Shown here: one piece after another, positions 36,703 through 48,941 of the stretch
Layout: each line of letters begins with the position of its first letter
Position numbering within the stretch: position 1 is the stretch's first letter
NCBI GenBank assembly: GCA_035772405.1
Contig: JAYKKM010000222.1
Coordinates: 1,264,501 to 1,328,500, forward strand
DNA: 64,000 nt
DNA from: Chrysogorgia sp. JL179-B06
Lineage: Eukaryota; Cnidaria; Anthozoa; Scleralcyonacea; Chrysogorgiidae
Reading direction: 5' to 3'
Program-made: the position numbers and the translations under genes
Notes under the pieces: model-generated
The model's input: the letters and a program-made list of their open reading frames with translations, nothing else
Told to the model about the DNA's origin: nothing
The model's database searches: none

Positions 36703-37829
36703 ATGCTTATAGCAACTAACGAGTATTCACTAAAAGTTTAAGAAATCATATAAAAAGTTCTAATAGACAAATAGGACAAGCTTAAAAGCTAAAATGAAAC
36801 AGTATAACGAGAATCGGCACTCGACGGCTACCTGGAAATATCGTATGATTAACAATTCAATTCCCGCATCTCTTCGACTGTTTGATCATCCTCGAAACCA
36901 AAATTATGCCGACTATAAACAGTCATCCTTCGAAAGTTTTAGCAAACTCTTTTAATAGTCTCGTTTACAAAGAATACGTGTATAATGAGGCGGCTGAGAA
37001 ACTGTCTTCGTGCCGTGGTAAACAACAAACATTGAAAACGGAAGTTGTTCTTAACCAATTGAATATCACGTTTTAACTAAATTTTCTAAGCGACCAATCA
37101 TGGTCTACTATCTAAATTCCTTATAGTAGCTACGTCACAGAACACGATTAACGGCGCTGGTTCATAGTCTGTGTTTTTCAAAATTCAAATTTCACAGACT
37201 ATGATGTAGGCTATAGGAGATGATGTTGAACTTAAATCGTTGGCGAAGTCTATGATACCTTCGGTAGTTTAGGAAACAAACAAGTAAGCTCAATTATTTT
37301 ATATTTTGTGTTCATCAATTAAGACTAACAGAAAGTATGTAATGCTGTACAGTAAGTTCTATGCTGCTGATTATAGTCTCTATTTGGACACAATTGTCAT
37401 TAAAATGTCTTATTATTGTCGTATACGTTATCCAGTACTGTAGCAAACGAGAACAGGATCAAAGCGTTGATGCGTTTTTGACCATAGTTGTCAATAGAAT
37501 TATTCTTCAATAATCAGGAATATGTGGTGTGAAGGTTAGTGGTCGATTGTTGGGGGGATGAAACACAGTATAAATTCTTCAGCGAAACGCATCATGGGCC
37601 GCGAAGTTCGCTTCGGTCTATGCGCCATCTTGAGTCTAAGTTTTCAATACAATTACGTCATTTACCCGCACGCGAAGTACTGGACGCTAGTTAACTCAAA
37701 TAGAGAAACTTTGATATGAATTTTACTTTTTTCACTAATACTGTAATAGGCCTGCAATAGGCGACGAAATCAGGATGTAATACTTCATTAGACATTATAT
37801 TATTTAACACAATATCAATTGACTAATAG
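36703..37829. other. Non-coding DNA, no gene recognised
   Basis: A short inverted pair (CACAGACTATGA / TTCATAGTCTGTG) is near 37160-37205. No coding unit is supported. Confidence 0.35.
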
Positions 37830-38345
37830 AGTATAATAGTTTGGGGAATTTTAAGATTTTGGCAATTTTAAGATTTTGGCAATTTTAAGATTTCAAACGA
37901 TTACAAACGGTCAAATATATATATAACGATTAGTCAAGAGATTCAATTCAAAAGTTGGTCAAGTTAATGAAACTTAGGTCAGGGTTAAGTGGGATTAAAC
38001 AAAGTTAGAATAGGGAAAGTGAGACAGAACTTATGTTGGAGTTGAGACTTGGCTTAAGTTTTGAAATCATAAGACTTTCCCTGAGTAACAGTTCAAATTT
38101 ATAAGGAGAGGAGGTTAGAATTTTAAAGTCTATGCTTGTGAGCGAGAACACTATACATAGATATTACTGTCACGGAGCGTTCTTTCCCAGTCATAGCCGA
38201 AACCCCCAGGCCCCATGTGGTCCGACTGAATACGCGCGTGTGGATGTGTCAGCGCGTCTGGTCGACATACAATGCATCACAGCATTGACGGAGATATTAA
38301 ACGTTCAAAATAATATACGACGAAGCGGTCGCCTGATTGCCTATT
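37830..38345 (-). mobile_element. Penelope-like element, extra copy of the 3' end
   Basis: The segment 37930-38300 aligns collinearly with 38690-39050: both carry AAATCATAAGACTTTC-like sequence, then the region read on the minus strand as the GIY-YIG-like endonuclease part. It is more decayed than its partner. Two 3' ends in the same orientation suggest the tandem arrangement typical of Penelope-like elements. Confidence 0.6.
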
Positions 38346-39275
38346 AATTTCTAAGTACATAAACAGGTTTTTACGAAGGGTATATATGCACGTAATCGTA
38401 ATATAATAGACAATTTTTGTATGTTTAAACATATATTATGTTTAAATATAAAAATCAAAGCCCAGCAAATAACTTTTAGACACAGCATTGCAGTCGAACA
38501 TTTTAATGTAGCTAACGTTTCGTATATACTATATATATATATATATGCAAATATAAAGTAAGTGTAAGATTACATTAACGGTCAAATAGATAAACGGTCA
38601 CTAGATATTAAATGGTAAAGATTACAAACGGTAAAAATTTAAAGTTTAAAATTCGAAAATCAAAACAACTATTTGTATTATATTACGTAATTAGGTGTGT
38701 ATATGTCAAGGTTAAGTTATTAATAGCGGAAGAGAGATTAGAATAGTGAAAGTGGTATAGAGCTGATATTAACATTAAGATTAGGTTTGAGTTTGGAAAT
38801 GATAAGACTTTCTCTAAGAAGTAATTCAAATTTTAATAGATATTGCAGAGGTGAGGATTTTAAAATCAGAGAAGGAAATAGGGTGTTTGGTGAAATGATT
38901 ATGTGATAAAACACTGGATAGAGAAGAAACAGAACGTTTCTTTCCAGTTATAGAGGAAATACCCATATGTTTGGAGATTCGTGTGTGAATGTGTCGGCAT
39001 GTTTGTCCGACATGCATCACAGGATTGACACTTATATGAATAAACAACATGAGATCTCAAACTAATGGCAAAGACAACCAGACGGACGGAAAACAAAATG
39101 AATACTTGACTGTGCCGGATAGGCAGATGAAAGCAATTTACGTGATTGCGTTCGGATTTGAGTCCCAGTAAAAGGAAGGCAAAAATATAAAAAATCTATT
39201 TAGAGCAAGAGGCAACTTTAGGTTTGCAGGAAAATATTTTGTCAAGATAAACACGTAAACAGCTATCTACAAAAT

Positions 39276-39612
39276 TACATGTTCTCAGGATTTATGGTGA
39301 AGGAAAATTTCGAGTGTTGGAATATATACATTTTAAGACCAAACCGGGACCAGTTGCGAAAAATGCAACTTCAAGGCCTTCTGGCTGTCCAACTTCCTTG
39401 AAGTTGCATTTTTCGCAACTGGTTCCCCAGAATCTTATCCTGGCATTACCACCACCATATATACAGAACTCGTGACTAGGCTCTCGGCAAAGGCTTCCGT
39501 CGCAGGGTCGCGGGTTCAATTCCAGCCGGAAGGTCTTGAAGTCGGTTTGGTCTTAAAATGTATATATTCCAACACTCCAAATTTTCCTTCACCATAAATC
39601 CTGAGAACATGT
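39276..39612. mobile_element. Inverted-repeat insert with inner palindrome and tRNA-like box
   Basis: The outer arms (39276-39342 and 39543-39612) are inverted, including CATGTTCTCAGGATTTATGG, and lie within the Penelope-like element. Inside, a palindrome at 39343-39425 has ~30 bp arms (CCAGTTGCGAAAAATGCAAC and complement). At about 39510-39525 GGGTTCAATTCC is a tRNA B-box sequence, so part may be SINE-derived. One arm may be a secondary copy of Penelope-like DNA. Confidence 0.65.
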
Positions 39613-40513
39613 AGTTTAATCGAGTGAAATGCCAAATATTACCTGTATCTACAAAATTAGTTGGATAACCGTTAAGACTGAAAACTTCCTGAAGTTTTTC
39701 ACAAAAGAACCATTTTGCGCAAGTTATTTTAATGTCCAGGAAAGAGAGAGTAGAGTTAATTTCAAGTTCATGAGCAAATTCCATACTAGAGTGTTTTGAG
39801 TTAAGATATGATAGAAAGGGAATTACAGGTTCTTCAGAACGGAATAGCAAAAAACAATCATCAACATAACGACGGTAATGAATAGGTTTAAATAATAGGT
39901 TTTATCAGGACAATCAGAAAACCAAGATTTTTCATGAAACGAAAGGAAAATATTAGCAAAGAAGGGACCAAGTGGTGAACCCATAGCAACCCAGTCAATC
40001 TGTTCGAACAATTCACCGTTAAATAAAAAATGGCAGTTTTTAACAGATAAACGTAACACTTTCGTAAATTGGTCACGAGAAAATCCACGAAAACGAATAG
40101 CATTGTTAAAGATTTTATCAAGGATAATATTAATGGTTTCATCTAATGGTATGTTAGTAAATAGTGATTTAATATCAAAACTAGCCATAATAAAATTATT
40201 ACTTTGGTGAAAGATTACGTATCTCCTTTACAAACGAAAATGTGTCGGAGACAGTGTTAAAATTAGTTGAAAAAGGGCGCAAAAGAGGAGCAAGAAATTT
40301 AGCAATTTTGTACGAGTGAGTGCTGATAGAGGACATAATAGGTCTAAGAGAAAAGTTAGGTTTATGTACCTTAGGAAGGCAATATAAAATGCCAGGGCGA
40401 GAACCAATAGGTCGTTATCATATATAAAGTGAAATGATTTCTTCATTTTTCAATTATTTCTTCATTTTTAAGTTATTTAAGGAAGTTCTTAACGCGATTG
40501 TAACGGTTGAATA

Positions 40514-40936
40514 CAAGGGCGGCGGAATAGGGGGGGGGGGGGGGGGGGGCTACGGGGGCTATAGCCCCCAATATTTGAAATGAGCCCCCCTAAATATTTT
40601 TAGGATCTTAGAGATAAAACACCGTTTGTTCCCATGTTTAACGCCAACGGATATTCAGCGAAAGTTAAACTAAATTATTCCGCAAAGGTCTGGTTCATTT
40701 TCCCCTTGAATTCTGGTGCCATGTCGGTTCTTACAAACTTTCTCACCTCCCAAACGTGCACATTTTGGCCACAATCGATGAACCTGACAATTCTGTGAGG
40801 AATAGTCTCAGTATGCAGGAACTACCATTCCAGAGACTCTAGTTTCCAAAATTTTTCTGGGGGAGCATGCCCCACACCCTAGACGTTGCAGTTAGCTCCC
40901 CCCCCCCCCAAAACACACCATCTTCCGCCGCCAATG
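40514..40936. mobile_element. hAT-like MITE within the Penelope-like element
   Basis: The ends are CAAGGGCGGCGGA and TCCGCCGCCAATG, imperfect inverted repeats. TTGAAT lies close outside both ends (GTTGAATA at 40506-40513, ATTGAATG at 40937-40944). It is about 90% collinear with 46375-46766 and carries the same AGCCCCC and AATATTTGAAATG segments. A long G-run lies near the left end. Confidence 0.75.
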
Positions 40937-41200
40937 ATTGAATGTTGTTTTGATAGGGTCGTCGTTTACGGATTTAAATTTGGATTTATCTTCAAGAATA
41001 CTTTGCATTCTTGAGGTGTAGTCTTTCCTATTGACGATAACAACGCCATTTTCTTTGTCGGGTTTGATCAGATAAATGTCATGAAATTTGGTAATTCCAA
41101 ATCTATTTTCAGAATTGAAATCGGTTAAATATTGACTGAGATAATGTTCACAATCTACGACGAAACGGTATACACAGCGTGCAAGGGCACCATAGATACG

Positions 41201-43428
41201 GATCCCGCAGGAGGATTGGGATGAAATTATGGGGGGGGGGGGATATATAGAACAGGCTGGCGAGGGGTAATTGCGGATAAGTGTTTCTAGCATAGGCGTA
41301 CGGGCCGGGAGGCTGCAGCCCCCCCCCACCCCCCCCCCCCCCCCCCCCCCCCAGTTGTGGTCATTCGGGTAAAAAGGGTCCGGTCTTCAATTATTCTAAT
41401 ATTTGAATGCAACTTAATGACATTATAACGGATCTCATTGAGAGAATTAGTCTGGGATTTCATTGTTGTTCATCGTTTAGCAATGGTGGCATAGCCAGGC
41501 CTGGGTCTGGGCATTGTCTAAACGTTATCTCGTATATCCAACTTGAATATACCTAATACATTTGGTTTTGTGGCTAATTGCTTTTTCTTCCTTCTCTTCT
41601 GCCGTACTGCAACGTATTCCCCATGCGCGGGAGAGATATTCACGCGGTCTGAATTTGGAAAATTTGTGTTACTTGTAACGGTCATTAAATACTTCAAATC
41701 CGGAAAACTGTACATAATATATACTGTACATAATAATTGTACATAATATATATATATATATATATTAAGATTATGAATTGTACATTTTAATATAAAATTT
41801 AATGTTATATTATTACTCCATGTAATTCAGTTTTTCCTTTAAAAAACTGCAAATTGGTTTTAATTAAACAGATTGATTGATTGATTGATTGATTGAAACT
41901 GCCGCGGCTGCAAAAACGAGAAAAGTGCCCTCAAATTGCAGGAAATACACTTTCAGGGAATCAAAAATTTAAAAACATTTTCGGGGGAACATGCCCCCGG
42001 ACCCCTTAATGTATGTTTCTAATGTATGTCCACAAAATTATATTCATGAAAAACGTGCGTGTGTAATAATACTTGGGCTAAACGATAGCAATTCGTGTTC
42101 TGCAGTAATATTGACGTCATCATTTATTCGGGCAAGTCATGCTCAGCCCCCATACAAAATTTTGCCCACTGGTCGTCTTACCTTGAAAAAATCTTGACGA
42201 GATAAAAGAGAGCAGCAGAAAAAACATTGTTCGACAATTGGACTTGAACAGTTAGACCACGCTACGCTAGATCACGCCAATACATCACATGACCGGTAAC
42301 TTACGTCACAAAATCGGCGACCAAACATACGTATAGCCTGAACTCAGTCGATGGAATAGTTGCTTAGCAACGTAGACGCAAAAAGCAAAAAATGCGTATT
42401 CTTTGGTGCTAACCGCTGGGATTTAAGAAATGTGTGACGGCGCACATTGGTTCCGGCGGTAATTCCGCAATGACTTCGCATATTTGCTGTAAGTAATATG
42501 CAGGCGTTTGCTGGTCAGCGCTGGTGCATATACTTCGTGTGAAGGTTGTTGCAAGTCTCTTCTAAAATGGACCATTGTAAGCATCGACGACGAAGAACCA
42601 GCGTGGATGGTTTCTATAAAACAGTAAGCTTATAAATAGTCATTCGTATATTTAAATAAATAAATATGATGTAATGATGAACCTTGATCCGGAAGAATTA
42701 GCTGTACATCGTTGGTGCAAAGAAGCGCAAAAAGTAGGGAAATTTCGTGTCAGTATACCCAAACTGGTTGCCCTATAGATTCACTAGACGGCCATGACAA
42801 AATTTGTGTGGAATATCAAGTTCCATGTTCGACATGACAATTTCTCCGCAACAAAACGAAAAATAATATGTAAACAGGAAGCCCAGCGGCATTAAATAAA
42901 TGAACGTTAAAGCAAACTAAACTCACTAACTTAACCCAAAATATAAAAAGGATACTTTTTAATCAACACCATGACTGTCCTTGTCTGCGCGTGAAAACGA
43001 AAAACCTGTTACGAAACAAAACCTCAACAAGTTCTAACAGTAACTGATGGCTCTACATTGCAGGCAGTAACGATATTGTTATCATTATTGCTCAACGTTG
43101 TCAACAAGTTGTAACAGTATTGGTGGCTGAACAATGCTGTAACAACATGGTTATCAAGGCTGAGCAACCTTGTTGACTATGTTTGGCAGCAGCATATCGT
43201 GAACAGGCATCATCAATGAATGTGCTGTTAGAACTTGGTAACACTAAAGTTGTTCTGCAGGCATGCAGCCATGACGACAATGTTGCTACAGCATTGTTCA
43301 GCCGTCAATGCTGTTATAGTCATGCACGCACCAATACTGTTACAACTCGTTGATAATTCTGAGGAATAATGATAACAATCGATATATGGACGATCGTCAA
43401 GCTCGTATCCTCAGAAAAATGATTCTGA
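41201..43428. other. Non-coding DNA; LINE tail, word patch and one weak candidate exon
   Basis: At 41221-41352 are long G- and C-homopolymers. About 41780-41896 ends in (GATT)n, a LINE-type tail. About 43020-43360 is the second patch of GTTGAACA/CAACATTGTT words. At 42566-42627 ATGGACCATTG begins a short basic frame that ends at a good donor (ACAGTAAGC), a possible first coding exon. About 42680-42778 has a 33-codon frame (MNLDPEELAVHRWCK). None of these is supported by more than signals. Confidence 0.35.
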
Positions 43429-43500
43429 GTCCCGGACAGGAATCGAACCTGTAACCTTCTGATTGCCGGTGAGACGCTCTAACCATTGAGCTACCAAGAC
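43429..43500 (-). tRNA. tRNA-like sequence, probably a tRNA-derived relic
   Basis: Read on the minus strand, a 72-base cloverleaf forms: acceptor GTCTTGG pairs with CCGGGAC, D stem GCTC/GAGC, T arm ACAGG-TTCGATT-CCTGT, with good A and B boxes. The anticodon stem has one C-C mismatch and the loop CCGGCAA has C instead of T at position 33. The would-be anticodon is GGC (Ala), but the G3-U70 pair of alanine tRNA and A73 are absent. The acceptor is extended outward by CTGA/TCAG pairing. A tRNA pseudogene or SINE head is more likely than a working tRNA. Confidence 0.5.
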
Positions 43501-45729
43501 TCAGATGGAGAGCGAAGGTTACAATGATGTACTTACTGTTCGATTGATATATGTACTGCCTATGCGGCAGTCACTATATATCGGTAATGTTTGGATGCGT
43601 TAATATACACATTGCTCTGGTAAATGTGGGAGAGCTTGGAGTAGACAGTCAACCGTGGTTACACTTTTGTCTGATCATGGTCTCATCGAGGTGCCCGACA
43701 CAATGGAGATCGTCAATGCTCAAATGGACAGTAAAAAAACGAGTACGGTATTTCTAAGTTGGAAAAACGATAGTTTTGATAGTTTAAACTATGTTTTGTG
43801 CAAAATAAAAAATAAAAAATTAAATTCAGATCGGGTACACTTCCCAGGTCGAGCGGGGACTCAAAACAAGTAATTTTCTTTATGTGGCCTATGTTAAAAA
43901 CTCTAATTAATAGGGCTGAGCAACGATGATGACAATAGCCAACACACTTTCTCTATCCATGTTTTGTTTCCCTGCTTCGCCAACCGTGAATAACAATTTT
44001 AATTGGTTCACCAATACTTAACAACATTGTTAAAACAATTCTGAACAATTGGGTTAAAACAATCCTAAACGATACTGTTCAGTAACATTGTTCAGCAACG
44101 ATAGCCGCATTGTGCTATTTTTAGATGAGTAATTTAGAAACGGAAATGACGGAGCCACGTGTGCGCATCACTTTCACGTTCGCGTATTTCCAATTCTAAT
44201 GTATAAAATGGCTATAATCTAGACAGCTGTGAACTGGGTTGTTTGCGTTGTCCAATGGCAATGACAATTGATCCCGTCAGTTTAAATTGCTTTATATAGT
44301 AGCAATTTCAAAATTGTAGAGGATCTTTGGCAATAATAATTTTTATCACTTCATATCGTCTATATTTATCAGTCTAAAGAGACTGACAAGGTGCGTATAA
44401 AACTTTGCCGTGTTACTAATTATGAATGTTCTTCCAAATTTCAGCTGTTAATCACTTTTTATAGCTTTATATATTGCAATGCTACCAACAACTACATATC
44501 ATGTGAAAGTAAATAGGGATTTGTAATGTTAGTATTAATGATACTGTATTTGTCGCTATACCCAATCTTGAATATGTTACACATAACTATCCGAGACCTA
44601 GAGATAGAATACCAAACTCAGAATACCAGTAATATTCCTTGCTTCAGGAACAGAGATTTTCCGGAATCTTCTGATTAAATACATAGTACACATATTTTCA
44701 GATTTCATACCTAGTTAAGGAGCTCGAAATTTACTATTTTTAATGCTCCTTTTAATTCTCCTTGAAACAATATTTAATAATTAAAGAAAAATTATATAGG
44801 CCTATCCAATACGTATTCAACGTGAACGAACCTGTACCTTTCTAGTATCCGTATCCATCTATACAGCTCAATCGCTGGCGTGTCTCGTTAAACTAATCGC
44901 TAGAGTGTCTCATTTAATATGTTTAGCGTTGATTGTCAGTTCCACGGTCTTCTTTGTTGGCTTAAGACCCTTAAATTAATAACGGGGAGATATTCGTTCT
45001 TTTCTTCTTTTGTCTGCTTTTTTAATACCGTATATACTACTCATTATCGATAGTCGAATTTCGAAATTGAAACCATTTTTGTATAAATAACGCATTTTAA
45101 CACATTTTGAAGTGTTTGTTGTTTGGAAACACACATGTGGCACTAGCTCAAAATTGTTTCATTTTTTAGTCATCACTTTGGTGATCATGAGTCGAAAGTG
45201 AATCCCAGCTCAAAAATTTATTCCAGCTGACACTTGTGCTTCAGCTTGTCAAGGGAAACCTATACAATAGGCGGGCCCACGACAGCAGACAAGTTGCAAA
45301 AACTGGAATAACGTGGTACAAGATATTCGATAGCATGTGCTGATTACGAGAATTGAAGAGTTCATGATAATCTTGTTAAATCAACGAAACGCTTTAGTAT
45401 TGCGATAGGCTGTGTTCGAACGAACAAATTGATGTCGTTAGCGAGAAATGTCTCTAGGGGAATGGGTGTCGTTACATGATGTAAATATTTTGTCGATCAG
45501 AGTAGGTTACTATAGTTTTGTATAATGCACCAGTCTTACCGCCCTTTGCGCCAACGGAATTGAGGTTTCACTTTACCGTCCGAGGATTTTCAACGAAATG
45601 TAATGCTGCTTTTGTTTATTATTCATTATTCATTATTTGAATCATATTCATTACCTGTCTATCATCCTTGTCAGTGGCGCTCATTCGTAGCGACACATCA
45701 ATGATGTCGAACAAAATAATGACGACCGA
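43501..45729. other. Non-coding DNA; third GTTGAACA-type word patch
   Basis: About 43930-44110 again has AACAATTGTT-like words (AACAACATTGTTAAAAC, ACTGTTCAGTAACATTG). The open frames at 43551-43873 are short and unrecognised. Nothing else can be named. Confidence 0.4.
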
Positions 45730-45735
45730 TCATCG

Positions 45736-46831
45736 CAGGGGCGCAACTAGAGGGGGGGGGGGTTGGGGGGGTTGCAACCCCTGCCCTTTTTAACCCCTGC
45801 CCTTTTTGTGAGACCTCTAATACTAACTAATACTTACTTAGATAAACAGATAATTATAATTAATAATTAATAATAAGATAATTAATCGTCTTTTGTAGTA
45901 CGCAATACAATTCTCCGCAAATCTGTCGAGACTCAGAGGTTTCTAGTTCGGCTTCAAGCTCGGCTTCTAATCTTCCATCGGGCGCGGCGAGGTTCTGGGT
46001 ACGAGTCTTCTTACGCCCGTGCTCCAGCTTTCAGCGGTTTTCCGCATTTTCTGCGGAGAGCTGATCAAGAAGTGGCAGAACAACATTTTGTTCTGACAAA
46101 TACTAGTCTTAAGGCCCGAGTATGTCCTTAATGTATATAGTCTACATACTCAAACGCACTCTGCCTTGTAAAAGATGCTACACGTGTGTCATAACTCATA
46201 GAACGTGCTTTATATATTTTGTAAATCATTCATGTTAATTTTTGGGTAAATAAAAGTTGTTGTTGTTGCTGTAATTGTGTTGTTGTTGTGGTTGTTGTTG
46301 TTGTAGTTGTTGAGTGTTCTTGAAGAAGCATAACGAAAATATCTAGTATCCCAAATTGTTTAGAATACTGAGCGCAAGGGCGGCGGTTAAGCCCCCCAAT
46401 ATTTGAAATGGGTGGGCTAAGCCCCCCAATATTTTTAGGATTTTAGAGCTAAAACACTGTTTGTTCCCTTGTTTAATAACGCCAACGGATATTCAGCGAA
46501 AGATAAACTAAATTATTCAAAGGTTTGGTTCGCTTTCCCCTTGAATTCTGGTGCCATATCGGCTCTTACAGACCTTCTCACGTCCCGAACGTGCACATTT
46601 TGGGTACAATCAATTAACCTGACAATTCTCTGAGGAACAGTCTCGGAATGCATGAAATACCATTTCATAGACTCTAGTTTTCAAAAATTTTCCGGCGGAG
46701 CATACCCCCCGACCCCCCTAGAGGTTGCAGTTACCCCCCAAAACACAACATCTTCCGCCACCAATGACTGAGCTACTTTGCCCTTTTTTGCATTCAACCC
46801 CTGCCCTCGAAATTTTCTAGTTGCGCCCCTG
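45736..46831. mobile_element. TIR element with CAGGGGCGCAACTAGA ends, carrying a nested element
   Basis: The ends CAGGGGCGCAACTAGA and TCTAGTTGCGCCCCTG are inverted, and TCATCG lies directly outside both (45730-45735, 46832-46837). AACCCCTGCCCTTTTT is repeated internally. An independent hAT-like element is nested at 46375-46766. A (GTT)n microsatellite is at about 46256-46305. No transposase is visible. Confidence 0.8.
46375..46766. mobile_element. Nested hAT-like MITE, same family as 40514-40936
   Basis: It begins CAAGGGCGGCGG and ends CCGCCACCAATG. ACTGAGC(G/T) lies outside both ends (46367-46374, 46767-46774), an 8 bp duplication with one change. Internal sequence is collinear with the copy in the Penelope-like element. 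Confidence 0.8.
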
Positions 46832-46989
46832 TCATCGCTGATGCTCGACCGTATCGAAGGCTTTGCTATTAAAAAGTGTGTATACACGCTGGGCAAATGA
46901 TGTAAATCGTATATTTGAAAGTCCTGATGTGGAAAATCCACCAATAATGAAAATTATTTTGAATAATGAAAAATTCATGCGGTAGTTTC

Positions 46990-48070
46990 AAGCCCATGCG
47001 GGCGCTGCAGGACGATAAGCTGAAACCTCAATTCCATGGCTCTTGTTTGGAATACTTTAAATAAAAGCTTGCAAAACAAACTTCATAAGTTTCAAAATCA
47101 AGCTGAAAGAATAATCACAAGCTTTGATTATACAATAACATCTGTTGATATTATTAAGTCATTTCTGTGAAAACCTTAAACACGGAGTGCTCGCATAAAA
47201 GGGGAAGCCCCTCCCCCTCGAAACAATGGAGATTTTGAAATTTTAAAATTCAATTCAAACCATGGAGTCTCGAAACAATGGAGATTTTGTTGTTTTGATT
47301 ACTTCTCATTTCTCTTTGTTTCCTGACCAATCACATGAGTAATTGAACTAATTATGATTGGCACGGTGAGCATCTCACCGCCAATATATGCAAGCACTCC
47401 GTGTTTAAATCGAAGAAGATATGAACAGATGGCTACCTTGATTTTCAAATCGTTATAGTAACGTGAACCTAGCGTTCATTGTAGTAAAACATATAATTGG
47501 TCAAAATATCATTGTACCTTACATTGTAGTAAAACGTATAATTTAAGAAACAACAATAACAAACTAATTTTGTAAAAACCCTAAACAAATTCTATGTGAA
47601 GAAGTTTTAGTTACTGTACGTACTAGAATCCATAATTCCTTACCTACCGATTAGAAGCTACCAGATGTGTCTGTGCATAATTTTAAAAAAGTTTCCAAAT
47701 ATTTGGATTTAAATTTAATGTATTGGAAGAATTTTGGGCACCTGTATTATCTTGCTTTTGTTATTCTTATTTTGTAAATAATAATATTTTCAATTTTTAT
47801 ATAATAGTTGTTAGTAACTAGCCTATATGATAGTTAAATGTTCTACGTATTTTATATCGTTATAAGTTATTGTACGTTGTTATAATCCTATTTTATATTC
47901 CTTTTATACCAACAACAACTTCGATCAACCTTTATAATGAATGTATATAATGTCCCGTTTCCAGTCATCATTTTATATAGTTTTTATGTATACTTTATAT
48001 ATTTTAACTTTTTATTATTTTTTCAATTACCTTTAATGTCTATATGATTGTTTTAATAAAGTATTTCTTA
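46990..48070 (+). mobile_element. LINE C-terminal fragment interrupted by a TTAA MITE
   Basis: The translation shows LHKFQNQAERIITSFDY near 47080-47130. After the MITE at 47180-47404 it continues with EQMATLIFKSL and, further right, weaker matches to the usual LINE end. Stops are numerous. The segment fades in an AT-rich 3' region. Confidence 0.6.
47180..47404. mobile_element. Small TTAA MITE inside a LINE
   Basis: TTAA flanks both ends (47176-47179, 47405-47408). The ends ACACGGAGTGCTCGCA and TGCAAGCACTCCGTGT are inverted. The LINE reading resumes on its right side, which confirms the insertion. Confidence 0.85.
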
Positions 48071-48941
48071 GCCATTTTATACCAACAACAACAATTAACA
48101 ACAACAACACCTTTTTTAATCAAACCAAAAACAATTAATTACTAACTAACTAGGTTTATATGGTTAAGCTCATAGTATTAGTTGGTATTGGTAAAGCCTA
48201 GAAAAACCACAAGGGCTTGTCAAAGCTAGCTTTAGTATTGTCCTGTAAAAACCGACATTTTCATTATTTAGTATATTTTTGAACACTCTCCTTCATTGCT
48301 GTCCGGGCCACCGTGTATAGATATGAGTAAATAAATAAATCGATAAAACATGGGTGCGAGTTTATGGAACAACTTGAAAGACGAACCGTTTTGTACGTTC
48401 ATCGGCGTAATAATTTTTAAAATCAATCAACGCCGTAAAACCATGGTGTAATTGAGATATATTTCCATGCAGAGATACACTTATCTCTACGAAATATCAA
48501 ATAAATAAATATTATAATTTCCTTTCAACAGTTACAACGTGATGGTGTTTTTTTGGTCAGCCTTGCTTTGCTGGATTGCATCAACGGATATTCTTTGTTT
48601 CAATACCGAGGCCAGTAAAGGTAACACCATTAAAATGTTCATATAATTATGTATACATAAACTAAAAAGGTGTCATGAGGTGCTAACTGACGAGCCATAC
48701 CGGGCAAGTAGAGAAAACTCTACAGTACTTGACCATGGCTGCGATTCGAACACGCCACCTTTAGGAGCAGGTCGTGGAATGATGGTACTGGTTGGAAGAT
48801 CTATTGTTTTCATAATATTAATTCACACACATCGGTATTTCAACACATCGTTCTCGTGTGTAAATCCTTTTGAATTATAAACACATGAATAACGAGGTTT
48901 GAAAGGCCAATTCACTGCATAGGATTAAATTAGTGGCTACA
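48071..48941. other. Mostly non-coding DNA flanking a candidate exon
   Basis: ACAACAACA words occur near 48080-48110. The open frame at 48680-48880 (containing DEPYRASRENS) might be exon sequence, but no consistent splice phase with the exon at 48532-48620 was found. Nothing else can be named. Confidence 0.3.
48532..48620 (+). CDS. Candidate signal-peptide exon of a host gene
   Basis: A pyrimidine-rich acceptor (TTTCCTTTCAACAG) ends at 48531 and a donor (AAAG then GTAACA) follows 48620. The ATG at 48542 opens a frame encoding MVFFWSALLCWIAST and further residues, a good signal peptide shape. The exon would end in phase 1. No downstream exon is identified, so the call rests on signals alone. 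Confidence 0.3.

Larger units (their letters stand above)
38690..41200 (-). mobile_element. Broken Penelope-like retroelement (reverse transcriptase plus GIY-YIG-like endonuclease)
   Basis: Reading leftward from about 41120: IKPDKENGVVIVNRKDY (N-terminal part), then near 40400-40230 GILYCLPKVHKPNFSLRPIM, then at 40188-39830 MASFDIKSLFTNIPLDETI, VAMGSPLGPFFANIFLSFHE and the catalytic YVDD (about 39860-39871). Finally at 39050-38830 a Cys-containing segment with VGQTCRHIHTRISKHMG is the GIY-YIG-type endonuclease. Several frame changes and stops separate these parts. A hAT-like element (40514-40936) and an inverted insert (39276-39612) interrupt it. The family makes cDNA from its RNA and uses the GIY-YIG domain to cut the target. 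This copy is dead. Confidence 0.9.
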
